DNA of 64,000 nt from an uncultured Erysipelotrichaceae bacterium. GTDB taxonomy: Bacteria > Bacillota_I > Bacilli_A > Erysipelotrichales > Erysipelotrichaceae. The position numbers and the translations under genes are program-made. The notes under the pieces were generated by a model. It did no database searches. It saw only the letters and a program-made list of their open reading frames with translations, and was not told the origin of the DNA. Positions 1 to 7,510 of the stretch are shown one piece after another. Location: assembly GCA_902775735.1 (NCBI GenBank), contig CACYNH010000003.1:55437-119436 (forward strand). Reading direction: 5' to 3'. Numbering within the stretch: the stretch's first letter is position 1; every line of letters starts with the position of its first letter.

Positions 1-1604
1 GTGGCGCCATGGGTCATGGAAGAGGTCATCGAAAGAACCATGCCGAAACAATGGAACATCGGCACCTGGATCATCATCCGGTCAGCGGTGGAAAGACCCA
101 TGCGGTCACCGATGCACTTGCCGTTGTTGACGACATTGTAGTGGGTTAGCATGACGCCCTTGGGGAAGCCGGTGGTGCCGGATGTATACTGCATGTTGGC
201 GACATCGTCGGGTTTTACCTTTGAAGCCATGTAGAGAATCTGCTGGCGGGGAACCATGGGCGCTCTAGCCATCGCTTCCTCAAATGTCAGACTGCCCCGC
301 TGGCGGAAGCCGACGGTGATGACATTGCGCAGGAACGGCAGCCGCTTGCAGTGCAGCGGTTCACCGGGAAGTGAATGGTAGATTTCCGGACAGATTTCAT
401 TGATGATCTGTCTGTAGTTGGAGTCGAGCGCCGACTCGATCATGACCAGGGTATGGGTATCGGACTGACGGAACAGATATTCCGCCTCGTGGATCTTGTA
501 GGCTGTATTGACCGTGACCAGCACCGCGCCGATTTTCGTGGCAGCCCAGAATGTGATATACCAGGCCGGCACATTGGTTGCCCAGATCGCGACTTTAGAG
601 CCTTCCTTCACGCCCAGAGACACAAGCGCCCTTGCGAAGTTGTCGACATCCTCGCGGAATTCCTCGTAAGTTCTTGTGTAGTCAAGGGTTGTATAGCGGA
701 AGGCGTACTGGTCGGGGAACTCTTCGACCAGACGGTCAAGCACCTGCGGGAAGGTCAGATCAATCAGTTCATCCTTCTTCCAGATGTATTCGCCGGTTCC
801 GTCATGGTTGAGATACAGGTGCGATTTTCTTGTGCGGTTTCTTTCAAACCTTCTCATGTAGTTCAGATAGTGCGGGAAGATGAACGCGTAGTCCTGCACA
901 TCGTTGACCCACTCCGGCTTCCACTCAAGCGAGATAAAGCCGTCATAGTCGATGGAGGAAAGCGCCCGCATCATGTCTTTGACCGGCAGCAGTCCCTCGC
1001 CCATGATTGTGTAGGCACCGTCCTCGCCATAGTCGCGGATGTGGACCAGTTTGACATAGCCGCCGAGGTTCTTGATGGTTGTGTCAGGAGACTCGCCATG
1101 ATCCTTGAACGGATGGTGCATGTCCCATAAAACGCCTAGGGAGTCATCCGCGAACTCATCGAGGATGTCCTTGAGCCTTGCCGTATCGACATAGATGCCT
1201 CTTGTCTTGAGCAGGAAAACAACATTTTCCTTTTTCGCTTCTTCAATGATCTGCCGCAGGGATTCCCTTACCAGATCCTCGTTTTCATGCATAACCTCCG
1301 CCGAGGCGAAACCGACGCCCATTGAGGAAGCCATCCGGATTGTCCATAACGCTGTCTCAAGAGATCCTTCCAGACTCAGGTCCAGGGAAGTGTCAAGACT
1401 CGCGATGGCAACGCCCCGTTCCTTGAGCGAGCGCATCGTGGCCCGCATGGAATAAGGATCCAGCGGTCCGCCTTTGGCGGTATATTCGGGATGCTTGAAC
1501 AGATCATAGAGTTCATATCCGGCAAATCCCATATCCGCGGCAATATCCGTATAATCACTGAATGTCAGAAGCTGCCAGCCTCTGGTTGAAAAGGAGAGCT
1601 TCAT
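1..1604 (-). CDS. TIM-barrel / AMP-dependent acyl-CoA ligase fusion protein (3' end outside window)
   Basis: About 534 residues are visible, reading continuously without a stop from the ATG at 1604 to the window edge. Residues 1 to about 260 form a sugar phosphate isomerase/epimerase-type TIM barrel: WDMHHP, VHIRDYGEDG and ISLEWKPEW supply the usual Asp/His/His/Glu metal ligands. After a linker of roughly 30 residues an ANL-superfamily adenylating domain begins (FPQVLDRLVEEFPDQ), with the ATP-binding P-loop YTSGTTGFPKGVMLTHYN and PMFHCFGM. The C-terminal part of the ligase is cut off by the window. ANL enzymes activate carboxylic acids as acyl-AMP and usually transfer them to CoA; the barrel could process a sugar or keto acid, but the substrate is unknown. 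The start overlaps the stop of the upstream LeuA-like gene as ATGA (1601-1604), so the two are translationally coupled and share a T-box leader. The fusion of these two folds is what is odd here. Confidence 0.88.
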   Translation of the reverse strand, partial: MKLSFSTRGWQLLTFSDYTDIAADMGFAGYELYDLFKHPEYTAKGGPLDPYSMRATMRSLKERGVAIASLDTSLDLSLEGSLETALWTIRMASSMGVGFASAEVMHENEDLVRESLRQIIEEAKKENVVFLLKTRGIYVDTARLKDILDEFADDSLGVLWDMHHPFKDHGESPDTTIKNLGGYVKLVHIRDYGEDGAYTIMGEGLLPVKDMMRALSSIDYDGFISLEWKPEWVNDVQDYAFIFPHYLNYMRRFERNRTRKSHLYLNHDGTGEYIWKKDELIDLTFPQVLDRLVEEFPDQYAFRYTTLDYTRTYEEFREDVDNFARALVSLGVKEGSKVAIWATNVPAWYITFWAATKIGAVLVTVNTAYKIHEAEYLFRQSDTHTLVMIESALDSNYRQIINEICPEIYHSLPGEPLHCKRLPFLRNVITVGFRQRGSLTFEEAMARAPMVPRQQILYMASKVKPDDVANMQYTSGTTGFPKGVMLTHYNVVNNGKCIGDRMGLSTADRMMIQVPMFHCFGMVLSMTSSMTHGA

Positions 1605-3010
1605 TCGTTTTCCTCCTCATAGACAATCTTGTTCAGAGCGTTGATATAGGCGCTGATTGAGGAACCGATAATATCGGTGGACAGACCGCGGCCGGAATAG
1701 ATTTTTCCGCCGACTCTCAGTTTGACCACAGCTTCGCCCATCGCTTCACGGCCTTCAGTGACCGATCTGATCTGGAAATCATCCAGTTCATAATGGCGGC
1801 CGACGATCTGTTCAACCGCCAGGAACGCGGCGTCGACAGGACCGTCGCCAAGCGCCACGCTTTCCTGCACCTCACCCTTTTTCTTCAGGCGGATGTGGGC
1901 GGAAGCGGTAAAGACATTGCAGGCGTTGATGATATATTCCTCCAGCTGGTATGCCGGGGGAACCTGCAGTGCCCAGGAAGCCACGATGGCGTCGATTTCC
2001 GGGGAAGTGACAAGTTCTTTTCTGGCTGCCAGACGTTTGAATTCTTCATAGACACGGATCTGATCTTCTTCCGAAAGATCATAGCCGAGATTCTTTGTTT
2101 CATGAACAATCGCGCCGAGATTGTCGTTGACCGAGAATGTCCGGACGCCGATATTCTCCCTGACGCCGCTGTCAAACGGCGAATTCTTGGAACGGGTTTC
2201 GGTGAACATCCGCGAAACCTGGTCAACCAGACGTTTGAGCTCAACGGTTCTGACATTGAGGGACAGACCGTATTCCGATCCTTTTTTATTCATGACCGCG
2301 GCAATGCTGGAAACCGACGCTGTGTTTTCCGGCCAGACGGAAGCCTTGACCTCATCGCCTCCCGCCAGCATGCCCGCCACGCTGCAGGCGTCCGCCATTG
2401 TGATCGAATCGCTGCAGGCAAAGCCGAGCGCCGCCTTTTCAATGGAAGGCACATTCGCCTTCACGTCTTTGATGAAGTCCGCAAACTCATCCGCCAGCAT
2501 ATTTCCGTCAGTATCGCAGACAGTGACTGTTTCAGCTCCTGCCTTGATGGCTTCCTCAAGAATGTCATACAGGAAAGCTCGCTCGCTTCTTGTCGCGTCT
2601 TCGGCGATGAACTCAACATCCTCACAATAAGTCTTGGCTGCCGTGATTCCTTCAATGACGGCTTTTTTCACCGCTTCCGGCTTCTTATGGCTGAGATATT
2701 CCATCTGCACCAGCGAGACCGGCGCCTTGATCGCAAGTCTGGGCTTCTTCGCGTTTTTGAGCGCTTCCCATGTCGCGGCGATGCTGTCGGGATCGCAAAG
2801 CGTCTCAACCGAAACCGCGCTGCCGTTTACGGCGTCGGCGACAGTCTTGATAAAAAGGCTGTCGGCCTTGGCCTGTTCGATCCTGCCGATTTCAATGGCG
2901 TCCACCTTCAGCTTGTCAAGCAGCCTGACCAGCTCGACTTTTTCCCTGAAGGAAAGTGATTCGCTTGATTTCTGTTTCAGTGTCGCATCGCTCACTCTGA
3001 CTGTACGCAT
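1601..3010 (-). CDS. LeuA-like protein (alpha-isopropylmalate synthase family) with degenerate active site
   Basis: 469 residues. The start at 3010 (MRTVRVSDATLK) is chosen because GGGGAGGA lies eight bases upstream; an in-frame ATG at 3031 has no such site. The N-terminal two thirds match the HMGL-like TIM barrel of isopropylmalate/homocitrate synthases and the C-terminal ~110 residues the LeuA allosteric/dimerisation domain (GDGPVDAAF, GRGLSTDIIGSS). The barrel keeps EDATRSE and DTDGN, but the DTTLRDGEQ motif is DATLKQKSSE and the HxHND metal site is FACSD; GERAGN is also gone. The catalytic Arg/Asp and both metal-binding His are therefore missing. Family knowledge: those residues bind the divalent metal and the keto acid, so acetyl-CoA condensation is unlikely. 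The intact regulatory domain and the leucine-like T-box suggest a leucine-sensing or scaffold protein for the downstream ligase, which is inference. It may alternatively have a changed chemistry. Confidence 0.85.
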   Translation of the reverse strand: MRTVRVSDATLKQKSSESLSFREKVELVRLLDKLKVDAIEIGRIEQAKADSLFIKTVADAVNGSAVSVETLCDPDSIAATWEALKNAKKPRLAIKAPVSLVQMEYLSHKKPEAVKKAVIEGITAAKTYCEDVEFIAEDATRSERAFLYDILEEAIKAGAETVTVCDTDGNMLADEFADFIKDVKANVPSIEKAALGFACSDSITMADACSVAGMLAGGDEVKASVWPENTASVSSIAAVMNKKGSEYGLSLNVRTVELKRLVDQVSRMFTETRSKNSPFDSGVRENIGVRTFSVNDNLGAIVHETKNLGYDLSEEDQIRVYEEFKRLAARKELVTSPEIDAIVASWALQVPPAYQLEEYIINACNVFTASAHIRLKKKGEVQESVALGDGPVDAAFLAVEQIVGRHYELDDFQIRSVTEGREAMGEAVVKLRVGGKIYSGRGLSTDIIGSSISAYINALNKIVYEEENE

Positions 3011-3053
3011 AATGTTGTCCTCCCCGTGCATCTGCTGTTTCTTTCTTTTTCCT

Positions 3054-3103
3054 AAAAAAGGCTTCCATCTCTGTCAGGAATAAATCCCGAGAGACGAAAG
3101 CCT
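3054..3103 (-). terminator. T-box-controlled intrinsic terminator
   Basis: AGGCTTTCGTCTC pairs with GAGATGGAAGCCT and is followed by six T on the minus strand. It lies directly after the T-box core and before the LeuA-like start, so it is the regulated terminator of the leader. Confidence 0.85.
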
Positions 3104-3345
3104 GTGATTCACTTCCGCGGTACCACTCTCATTGCTTGAAAGCCGCTCATTACGGTCGGCCTTTGCAGGCGAACCGCGCTCCTTTTAACGGAGGAGCACC
3201 CGGCGCAGCCTACTCATTTCTTTTCAGCTGTGCTGCTGTGAGGCCAGTATACTGTTTCCGCGCTGATGCCTTTCACCGGCCGGCATCTCTCTTGAAACGC
3301 TTCTGAGACAGCTTTTTCCTCGTCACTGCATTTCCGTATTGACGT
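3054..3345 (-). promoter_or_regulatory. T-box leader, probable leucine specifier
   Basis: Read on the minus strand, the leader holds the conserved T-box core AGAGTGGTACCGCGG (3115-3129), an apical AGAGAG/GGTGAAAGG-type Stem I and a terminator in direct competition with the antiterminator. The bulge TGGT fits a tRNA with discriminator A. At the base of Stem I, GCTGT pairs with ACAGC, which places CTC (3240-3242), followed by A, in the specifier position; that is a leucine codon and fits a LeuA-family gene. The specifier call is less certain than the T-box itself. Uncharged tRNA should stabilise the antiterminator and switch on the LeuA-like and ligase genes. Confidence 0.88.
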
Positions 3346-3346
3346 T

Positions 3347-3376
3347 AGCTTACATGATGAAGAGCGATCACGTCAA
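3347..3376 (-). promoter_or_regulatory. Probable promoter of the T-box operon
   Basis: On the minus strand TTGACG (3371-3376) and TAAGCT preceded by TG (3347-3352) are 18 bp apart, just upstream of Stem I of the T-box. The -10 is weak but has an extended TG. Prediction from sequence only. Confidence 0.5.
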
Positions 3377-3408
3377 GAAATATTTTCTGAAAGCAAAGTC
3401 TCCTTGTT

Positions 3409-4437
3409 TCATGCGCTGCGGCGCACCGGCAGGATTGACATCAGCGCGTGCAGAAGAGCGGCCGTCCCGACAGACAGGACAGGCACCAGCACTGTATAGA
3501 GAGCGTCGCTTTCAACAAAGATGTGCACGCCTCTGAATCCGATCACAAACAATCCATGGACCAGATACAGTTCATACGAAACCGTTCCCAGAAACTTCAG
3601 AATCTTATTGCAGGGGCTGTGCTTTAAAAGAATTGCGTTCATCACAAACACAAAGATAACAGTGCTGAGTATGTACAGCGGCAGCTGCCATACAAAAGGC
3701 GAAAACAGCGACAGCGGCGACAAAATCACAATCAGCAGGGAACCGGCGATGACGGCCGGGAGCCTGTACCTTTTAAGATACAGAAGAATCTTTTCCTCAT
3801 GTCTGTGCCACAGCATCCCCATCACTGCGATATGAGCGGTGTCATACCACCAGATTCCATAATTCATCAGCCGGCAGAAGCCATACCAGACAAGCCAGAA
3901 GAGGCAGGCGGCGATGATCATTTTCCTTTCATCTTTTTCTGTCACTTTCATCGCCAGCGCGAAAAACACACAGAAGATCAGGATGAACCAGACATACCAT
4001 GAGAAAAGATCGATGGGATCTCCTGCCAGAATCCTTCGGACAATATCAGCAGCTGAATATTCAGTTCCTTCCCACTTCCAGAGGAAGCGGTAAATGAAGG
4101 TGAGCAGAATATACGGCGCCATCAGTTTCACGGTACGCCGTCTGAGAAAACCTGACTCATAGGAAGGCTTTTCCACGCAGTTTTTCATAAAGCCATAGCC
4201 TGTATAGAACAGGAAGCACGAGACAGCATAGACGCCGCTGAAGATATAGATGACAAACAGGGTGCTGCCGGAGGATGTGCGCTGGCTCAGATGGTGAAGA
4301 ATGACCGTCAGGGCCGCTAAGCCTTTCATGCACAGCGCCGTATCCTTTGAAATATAGCTGTATGTGTTCTCTTTTCTGCTTCTGAAGGGAAACGCCGCAA
4401 GCAGTACCGGCAGTACAGCAAGCAGGCTCATGAACAT
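3409..4437 (-). CDS. Acyltransferase 3 family membrane protein
   Basis: 342 residues, strongly hydrophobic with about ten predicted membrane segments. After the first segment comes MKGLAALTVILHHLS, the family's catalytic histidine motif near the N-terminus. Members of this family (PF01757) O-acylate extracytoplasmic sugars, peptidoglycan, lipids or small metabolites, using acyl groups passed across the membrane. The gene starts two bases after the stop of the IlvD-like gene and so is co-translated with it, an unusual pairing. The acceptor cannot be told from sequence. An ATG six bases further in is an alternative start. Confidence 0.85.
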   Translation of the reverse strand: MFMSLLAVLPVLLAAFPFRSRKENTYSYISKDTALCMKGLAALTVILHHLSQRTSSGSTLFVIYIFSGVYAVSCFLFYTGYGFMKNCVEKPSYESGFLRRRTVKLMAPYILLTFIYRFLWKWEGTEYSAADIVRRILAGDPIDLFSWYVWFILIFCVFFALAMKVTEKDERKMIIAACLFWLVWYGFCRLMNYGIWWYDTAHIAVMGMLWHRHEEKILLYLKRYRLPAVIAGSLLIVILSPLSLFSPFVWQLPLYILSTVIFVFVMNAILLKHSPCNKILKFLGTVSYELYLVHGLFVIGFRGVHIFVESDALYTVLVPVLSVGTAALLHALMSILPVRRSA

Positions 4438-4439
4438 AT

Positions 4440-6197
4440 TCAGTCCTCAAATTCCAGATACGCGCCCTTCATCGGGGAAGCCGCGTGTTCCGCGAACATT
4501 CTCAAAGCGCCTGTTCTGTATTTTGAGCGGCGGGGAATCCAGTTCTTTTTCCGTTCCGCAAGAACAGCTTCCATTTCAAGAGGAGTCTTTCTCTCCCCTT
4601 TCACGCCGATGATATTGAGCTTTCTTTCGGGAATGTTGATTTCAATCAGGTCATCCTGCTCGACAAGGGCGATCGGACCGCCGCTCATCGCCTCCGGGGA
4701 ACAGTGGCCGATGACCGGTCCGGTGGAGGCGCCGGAGAATCTGCCGTCGGTGATCAGGGCGATACTGCGGCCAAGTTCCGGATCCGAACTGATCGCTTCG
4801 GAAGTATAGAACATCTCCGGCATACCGGATCCCTTGGGACCTTCATAGCGGATAAAGACAGCGTCGCCGGGGCTGACTCTGTGATGCAGCACAGCGTCGA
4901 GACATTCTTCCTCGGAATCAAACGGACGGGCTTTCAGGACAACATCGAACATTTCCTTCGGACAGGCGGTATGCTTGATCACCGCCCCTTCCGGCGCCAG
5001 GTTGCCTTTGAGCACCGCGATTGAGCCGTCGGTTCCCATCGCTTTGTCATACGGGCGGATGATATCTTCTTTTGTCAGGGAAAGACCGTTTCTCTGATTG
5101 AAGTCATCCAGCCATTTCTGACATTTTTCATAGAAGCCGTTCTTTCTGCAGTCCTCCAGATTTTCGCCCAGTGTCTTGCCGGTAACGGTCATGACGTCAA
5201 GGTGCAGGCGGTCTTTGATTTCCTCCATGATGGCGGGTACACCGCCGGCATAATAGAACACTTCCGCCGGCCACTTGCCGGTCGGTCTGAGATCCAGCAG
5301 GAATCTTGCGCCTCTGTGCAGCCTGTCAAAAGTATCGCCGTCGATTTCAATGCCGAACTCATGCGCTAAAGCAGGCAGGTGCAGAAGTGAATTGGTGGAG
5401 CCGGAGATCGCCGCGTGGACAAGGATCGCGTTTTCGAAACTTTCCAGCGTGATCATATCCCTGACCTTCAGGCCTTCTTTCGCCAGTTCAACGGCTCTTT
5501 TTCCTGAATTGAACGCGTATTCTGTCAGGTCGGGACTGTCGGCGGGCAGTAAAGCGGATCCGGGCAGGGAAAGACCGAGCGCTTCCGCCATGATCTGCAT
5601 GGTTGAGGCGGTGCCGATGAAACTGCAGGCGCCGCAGCCCGGACAGGCGTTATGCTTTGCCCACTCCAGTCTTTCCAGAGGGATTTCCCCTCTTTCATAT
5701 CTGGCGCTGTAGTAGCCAAGCTCATTGAGGGTCAGCAGTTCAGGACCGGCTTTCATTGTGCCTCCGCTGACCACAACCGAAGGCAGGTTGATTCTGGCCA
5801 TGCCGATCAGGCTTCCGGGCATGCCTTTATCGCAGCTGGCGATGAAGACGCCGCCGTCAAAAGGCGTGGCATTGGCCTGGATTTCGATCATGTTGGCGAT
5901 CATTTCACGGCTGACAAGGGAATAGTTGATGCCGTCTGTTCCCTGGCTTTCGCCATCGCACATATCGGTGCAGAAATACCTTGCGCCGTGTCCGCCGGCA
6001 GACTTTACGCCCTGCCTCGCCGCTTCCACCAGACGGTCAAGATGGCCGCTGCCGGGATGGGAATCGCCGAATGTGCTTTCGATATAAATCTGCGGCAGAG
6101 AAAGCTCTTCCGGTTTCCAGCCGGTTCCGATGCGCAGAGGGTCGAGTTCGGGGGCAAGCTTTCTCATCTGCTGGGATCTGAGTTCTTCCTGTTTCAT
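4440..6197 (-). CDS. IlvD/Edd family dehydratase (dihydroxy-acid or sugar-acid dehydratase)
   Basis: 585 residues, typical family length; start supported by AAGGAG nine bases upstream. Cysteines C80 (CDGESQGTDG), C122 (SCDKGMPG) and C191 (CPGCGACSFIGTASTMQ) are the expected Fe-S ligands, and K124 follows the conserved CDK. The C-terminal half carries DGRFSGASTGPVIGHCSPEA, the substrate-end motif of the family. Such enzymes dehydrate 2,3-dihydroxy acids in branched-chain amino acid synthesis, or aldonic acids such as arabonate or xylonate. The lack of neighbouring ilvB/C/E, a T-box or a leucine-type leader on this gene, and the many sugar-acid genes in the window, make a sugar-acid substrate at least as likely as IlvD proper. 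It is followed two bases later by the membrane acyltransferase. Confidence 0.85.
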   Translation of the reverse strand: MKQEELRSQQMRKLAPELDPLRIGTGWKPEELSLPQIYIESTFGDSHPGSGHLDRLVEAARQGVKSAGGHGARYFCTDMCDGESQGTDGINYSLVSREMIANMIEIQANATPFDGGVFIASCDKGMPGSLIGMARINLPSVVVSGGTMKAGPELLTLNELGYYSARYERGEIPLERLEWAKHNACPGCGACSFIGTASTMQIMAEALGLSLPGSALLPADSPDLTEYAFNSGKRAVELAKEGLKVRDMITLESFENAILVHAAISGSTNSLLHLPALAHEFGIEIDGDTFDRLHRGARFLLDLRPTGKWPAEVFYYAGGVPAIMEEIKDRLHLDVMTVTGKTLGENLEDCRKNGFYEKCQKWLDDFNQRNGLSLTKEDIIRPYDKAMGTDGSIAVLKGNLAPEGAVIKHTACPKEMFDVVLKARPFDSEEECLDAVLHHRVSPGDAVFIRYEGPKGSGMPEMFYTSEAISSDPELGRSIALITDGRFSGASTGPVIGHCSPEAMSGGPIALVEQDDLIEINIPERKLNIIGVKGERKTPLEMEAVLAERKKNWIPRRSKYRTGALRMFAEHAASPMKGAYLEFED

Positions 6198-6244
6198 GAT
6201 GTTATACTCCTTAGTATCTTTAATCTAATGTTAAACCAAGTCAG

Positions 6245-6274
6245 AAAAAAAGGATTCTGAATGATCAGAATCCT
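6245..6274 (-). terminator. Terminator after the HTH regulator
   Basis: AGGATTCTGA/TCAGAATCCT (6251-6274) with a 4-nt loop, followed by seven T on the minus strand. It separates the HTH gene from the dehydratase, which therefore has its own promoter in 6200-6245. Confidence 0.85.
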
Positions 6275-6283
6275 GCTGTCAGC

Positions 6284-6850
6284 TTAACGTTTCTGGCGGA
6301 GCCAGGCGCTGATTTCACTGGAAATATCCAGATTTTTGTTCTGGCGGATTCCCAGCATGGCGCAGAGCTTTTTTCTGAACTGCGGATTGGCGCTGCGCTC
6401 AGCCGCGTATTCACCGACGCCGTTGACGAAATGCTCAACGTCAAAAGGACGCCGTGAGCCGGAGCGGATCCTCGACAAAAAGGACGGATCGTAATTCAGA
6501 TAGCCGGCGAGTTTGTGATAGTTGACATCCAGTTCCTCGGTCAGGCTGTTGAAGTTGTTCCTGATTATTTCGAAATCATCTTTTTTATCAGTTACCCTGA
6601 GCAGGTCTTCCACCGCCGCGCGGTCAAGGCCATCTGCCTGGAGTTTATCAGCCAGAGTCACGATACCCGTGATCAGCTGTTCGAGTGATCTCCCTTCACT
6701 CCGGGGCAGGCGTTGGGAATTGCAGTATCTGGAGATGGAAGCCCTTGAGAGGCCCGACGCATCCGCCAGATCTTTTCTTGAGCATCCCAGACGATCCAGA
6801 ATGCCGCAAAGGTTATTACCAAAATTATTGTTGTAATGCATTACTACCAT
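6284..6850 (-). CDS. Small HTH-domain regulator
   Basis: About 188 residues from the ATG at 6850; an ATG at 6841 is equally possible, and no clear ribosome binding site precedes either. The N-terminal ~45 residues contain a lambda-repressor-like helix-turn-helix (SRKDLADASGLSRASISRYC), and a second helix-turn-helix-like stretch follows in the middle (VNYHKLAGYLNYDPSFLSRI). The C-terminal part is helical and charged. It resembles Cro/C1-type or orphan regulators found in Bacillota; the target is unknown. A nearly overlapping palindrome (6830-6864) at its start could be an autoregulatory operator. The next gene downstream is the IlvD-like dehydratase, but a terminator lies between. Confidence 0.65.
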   Translation of the reverse strand: MVVMHYNNNFGNNLCGILDRLGCSRKDLADASGLSRASISRYCNSQRLPRSEGRSLEQLITGIVTLADKLQADGLDRAAVEDLLRVTDKKDDFEIIRNNFNSLTEELDVNYHKLAGYLNYDPSFLSRIRSGSRRPFDVEHFVNGVGEYAAERSANPQFRKKLCAMLGIRQNKNLDISSEISAWLRQKR

Positions 6851-6864
6851 TATGTCATTACAAC
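6830..6864. promoter_or_regulatory. Inverted repeat over the regulator start, candidate operator
   Basis: GTTGTAATG (6830-6838) is repeated in inverted form as CATTACAAC (6856-6864); TAATGCATTA (6833-6842) is a perfect palindrome within it and covers the start codon. Position and symmetry suggest autoregulation; not tested. Confidence 0.45.
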
Positions 6865-6923
6865 CCGCTCGAAATACTGCAATTACCGTTTTTGTCATTG
6901 ACAGCACGGGAACTTTTACATAT

Positions 6924-7451
6924 TCAGCCGTTTCGGCTGTCTGTTCTGTACACAAGCTTCACCCCTTCACAGCCGGCAAACGCATTTTCGTGGATCGCCG
7001 CATCGCGGGGCAGCACCACCTCTTCAAGAGCGGTGCAGCGCAGAAAGCTCCATCCCATCAGCCTGACATGGTCAGCGGTCAGTACAATTCTTCTGAGGTT
7101 TGCGCAGTCCTGGAAACAGAAAGGCACAATATCATTAACGCCTTTGGGAATCACAAGCTCCTCAAAGGAGCTCCTGACAAAAGCGTACTGCCAAAGCGTA
7201 TGCAGTTTTTCAGGCAGAACTATGCTTTTCAAAGAAGAGCAGCCGTCAAAGACAAAACCGCCGATGTCGGTGATTGTTTCAGGCAGATTCACCTTCGTGA
7301 TTTCCGTATGGCCTTTGAAGATGTCATCCATCAGCACACTCACATCGCAGCCATACCATGAGGACGGCACTGTGACCCCGGAATCATCTCCCCTGTATGC
7401 CTGGATCATATATGTGTCATTGTCCGCGTGTTTGTACCAGAATTCCTGCAT
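6924..7451 (-). CDS. Short BspA-type leucine-rich repeat protein
   Basis: 175 residues; start supported by AAAGGAGAGGG. Four to five LRR_5 repeats are visible (ITKVNLPETITDIGGFVFDG, LKSIVLPEKLHTLWQYAFV, FEELVIPKGVNDIVPFCFQD, LRRIVLTADHVRLMGWSFLR). There is no signal peptide and no anchor, so unlike most BspA-like surface proteins it should be cytoplasmic. Proteins of this repeat class bind other proteins; no partner can be named. It lies on the same strand as, and just upstream of, the HTH gene. Confidence 0.75.
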   Translation of the reverse strand: MQEFWYKHADNDTYMIQAYRGDDSGVTVPSSWYGCDVSVLMDDIFKGHTEITKVNLPETITDIGGFVFDGCSSLKSIVLPEKLHTLWQYAFVRSSFEELVIPKGVNDIVPFCFQDCANLRRIVLTADHVRLMGWSFLRCTALEEVVLPRDAAIHENAFAGCEGVKLVYRTDSRNG

Positions 7452-7483
7452 ATTCCCTCTCCTTTGCGCACACCGGTGTTAAG

Positions 7484-7506
7484 AAAAAGCTGCGCGAAGC
7501 AGCTTT
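7484..7506 (-). terminator. Terminator after the MgtC pair
   Basis: AAAGCTGC/GCAGCTTT with a 5-nt loop and following T residues on the minus strand, between the second MgtC-like gene and the LRR gene. Confidence 0.75.
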
Positions 7507-7510
7507 GAAA

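Noticed and set aside
1793..2959. Long open frame on the plus strand opposite the LeuA-like gene
   Set aside because: It lies fully inside the antisense of a gene with a ribosome binding site and family motifs, and its peptide has no recognisable domain.
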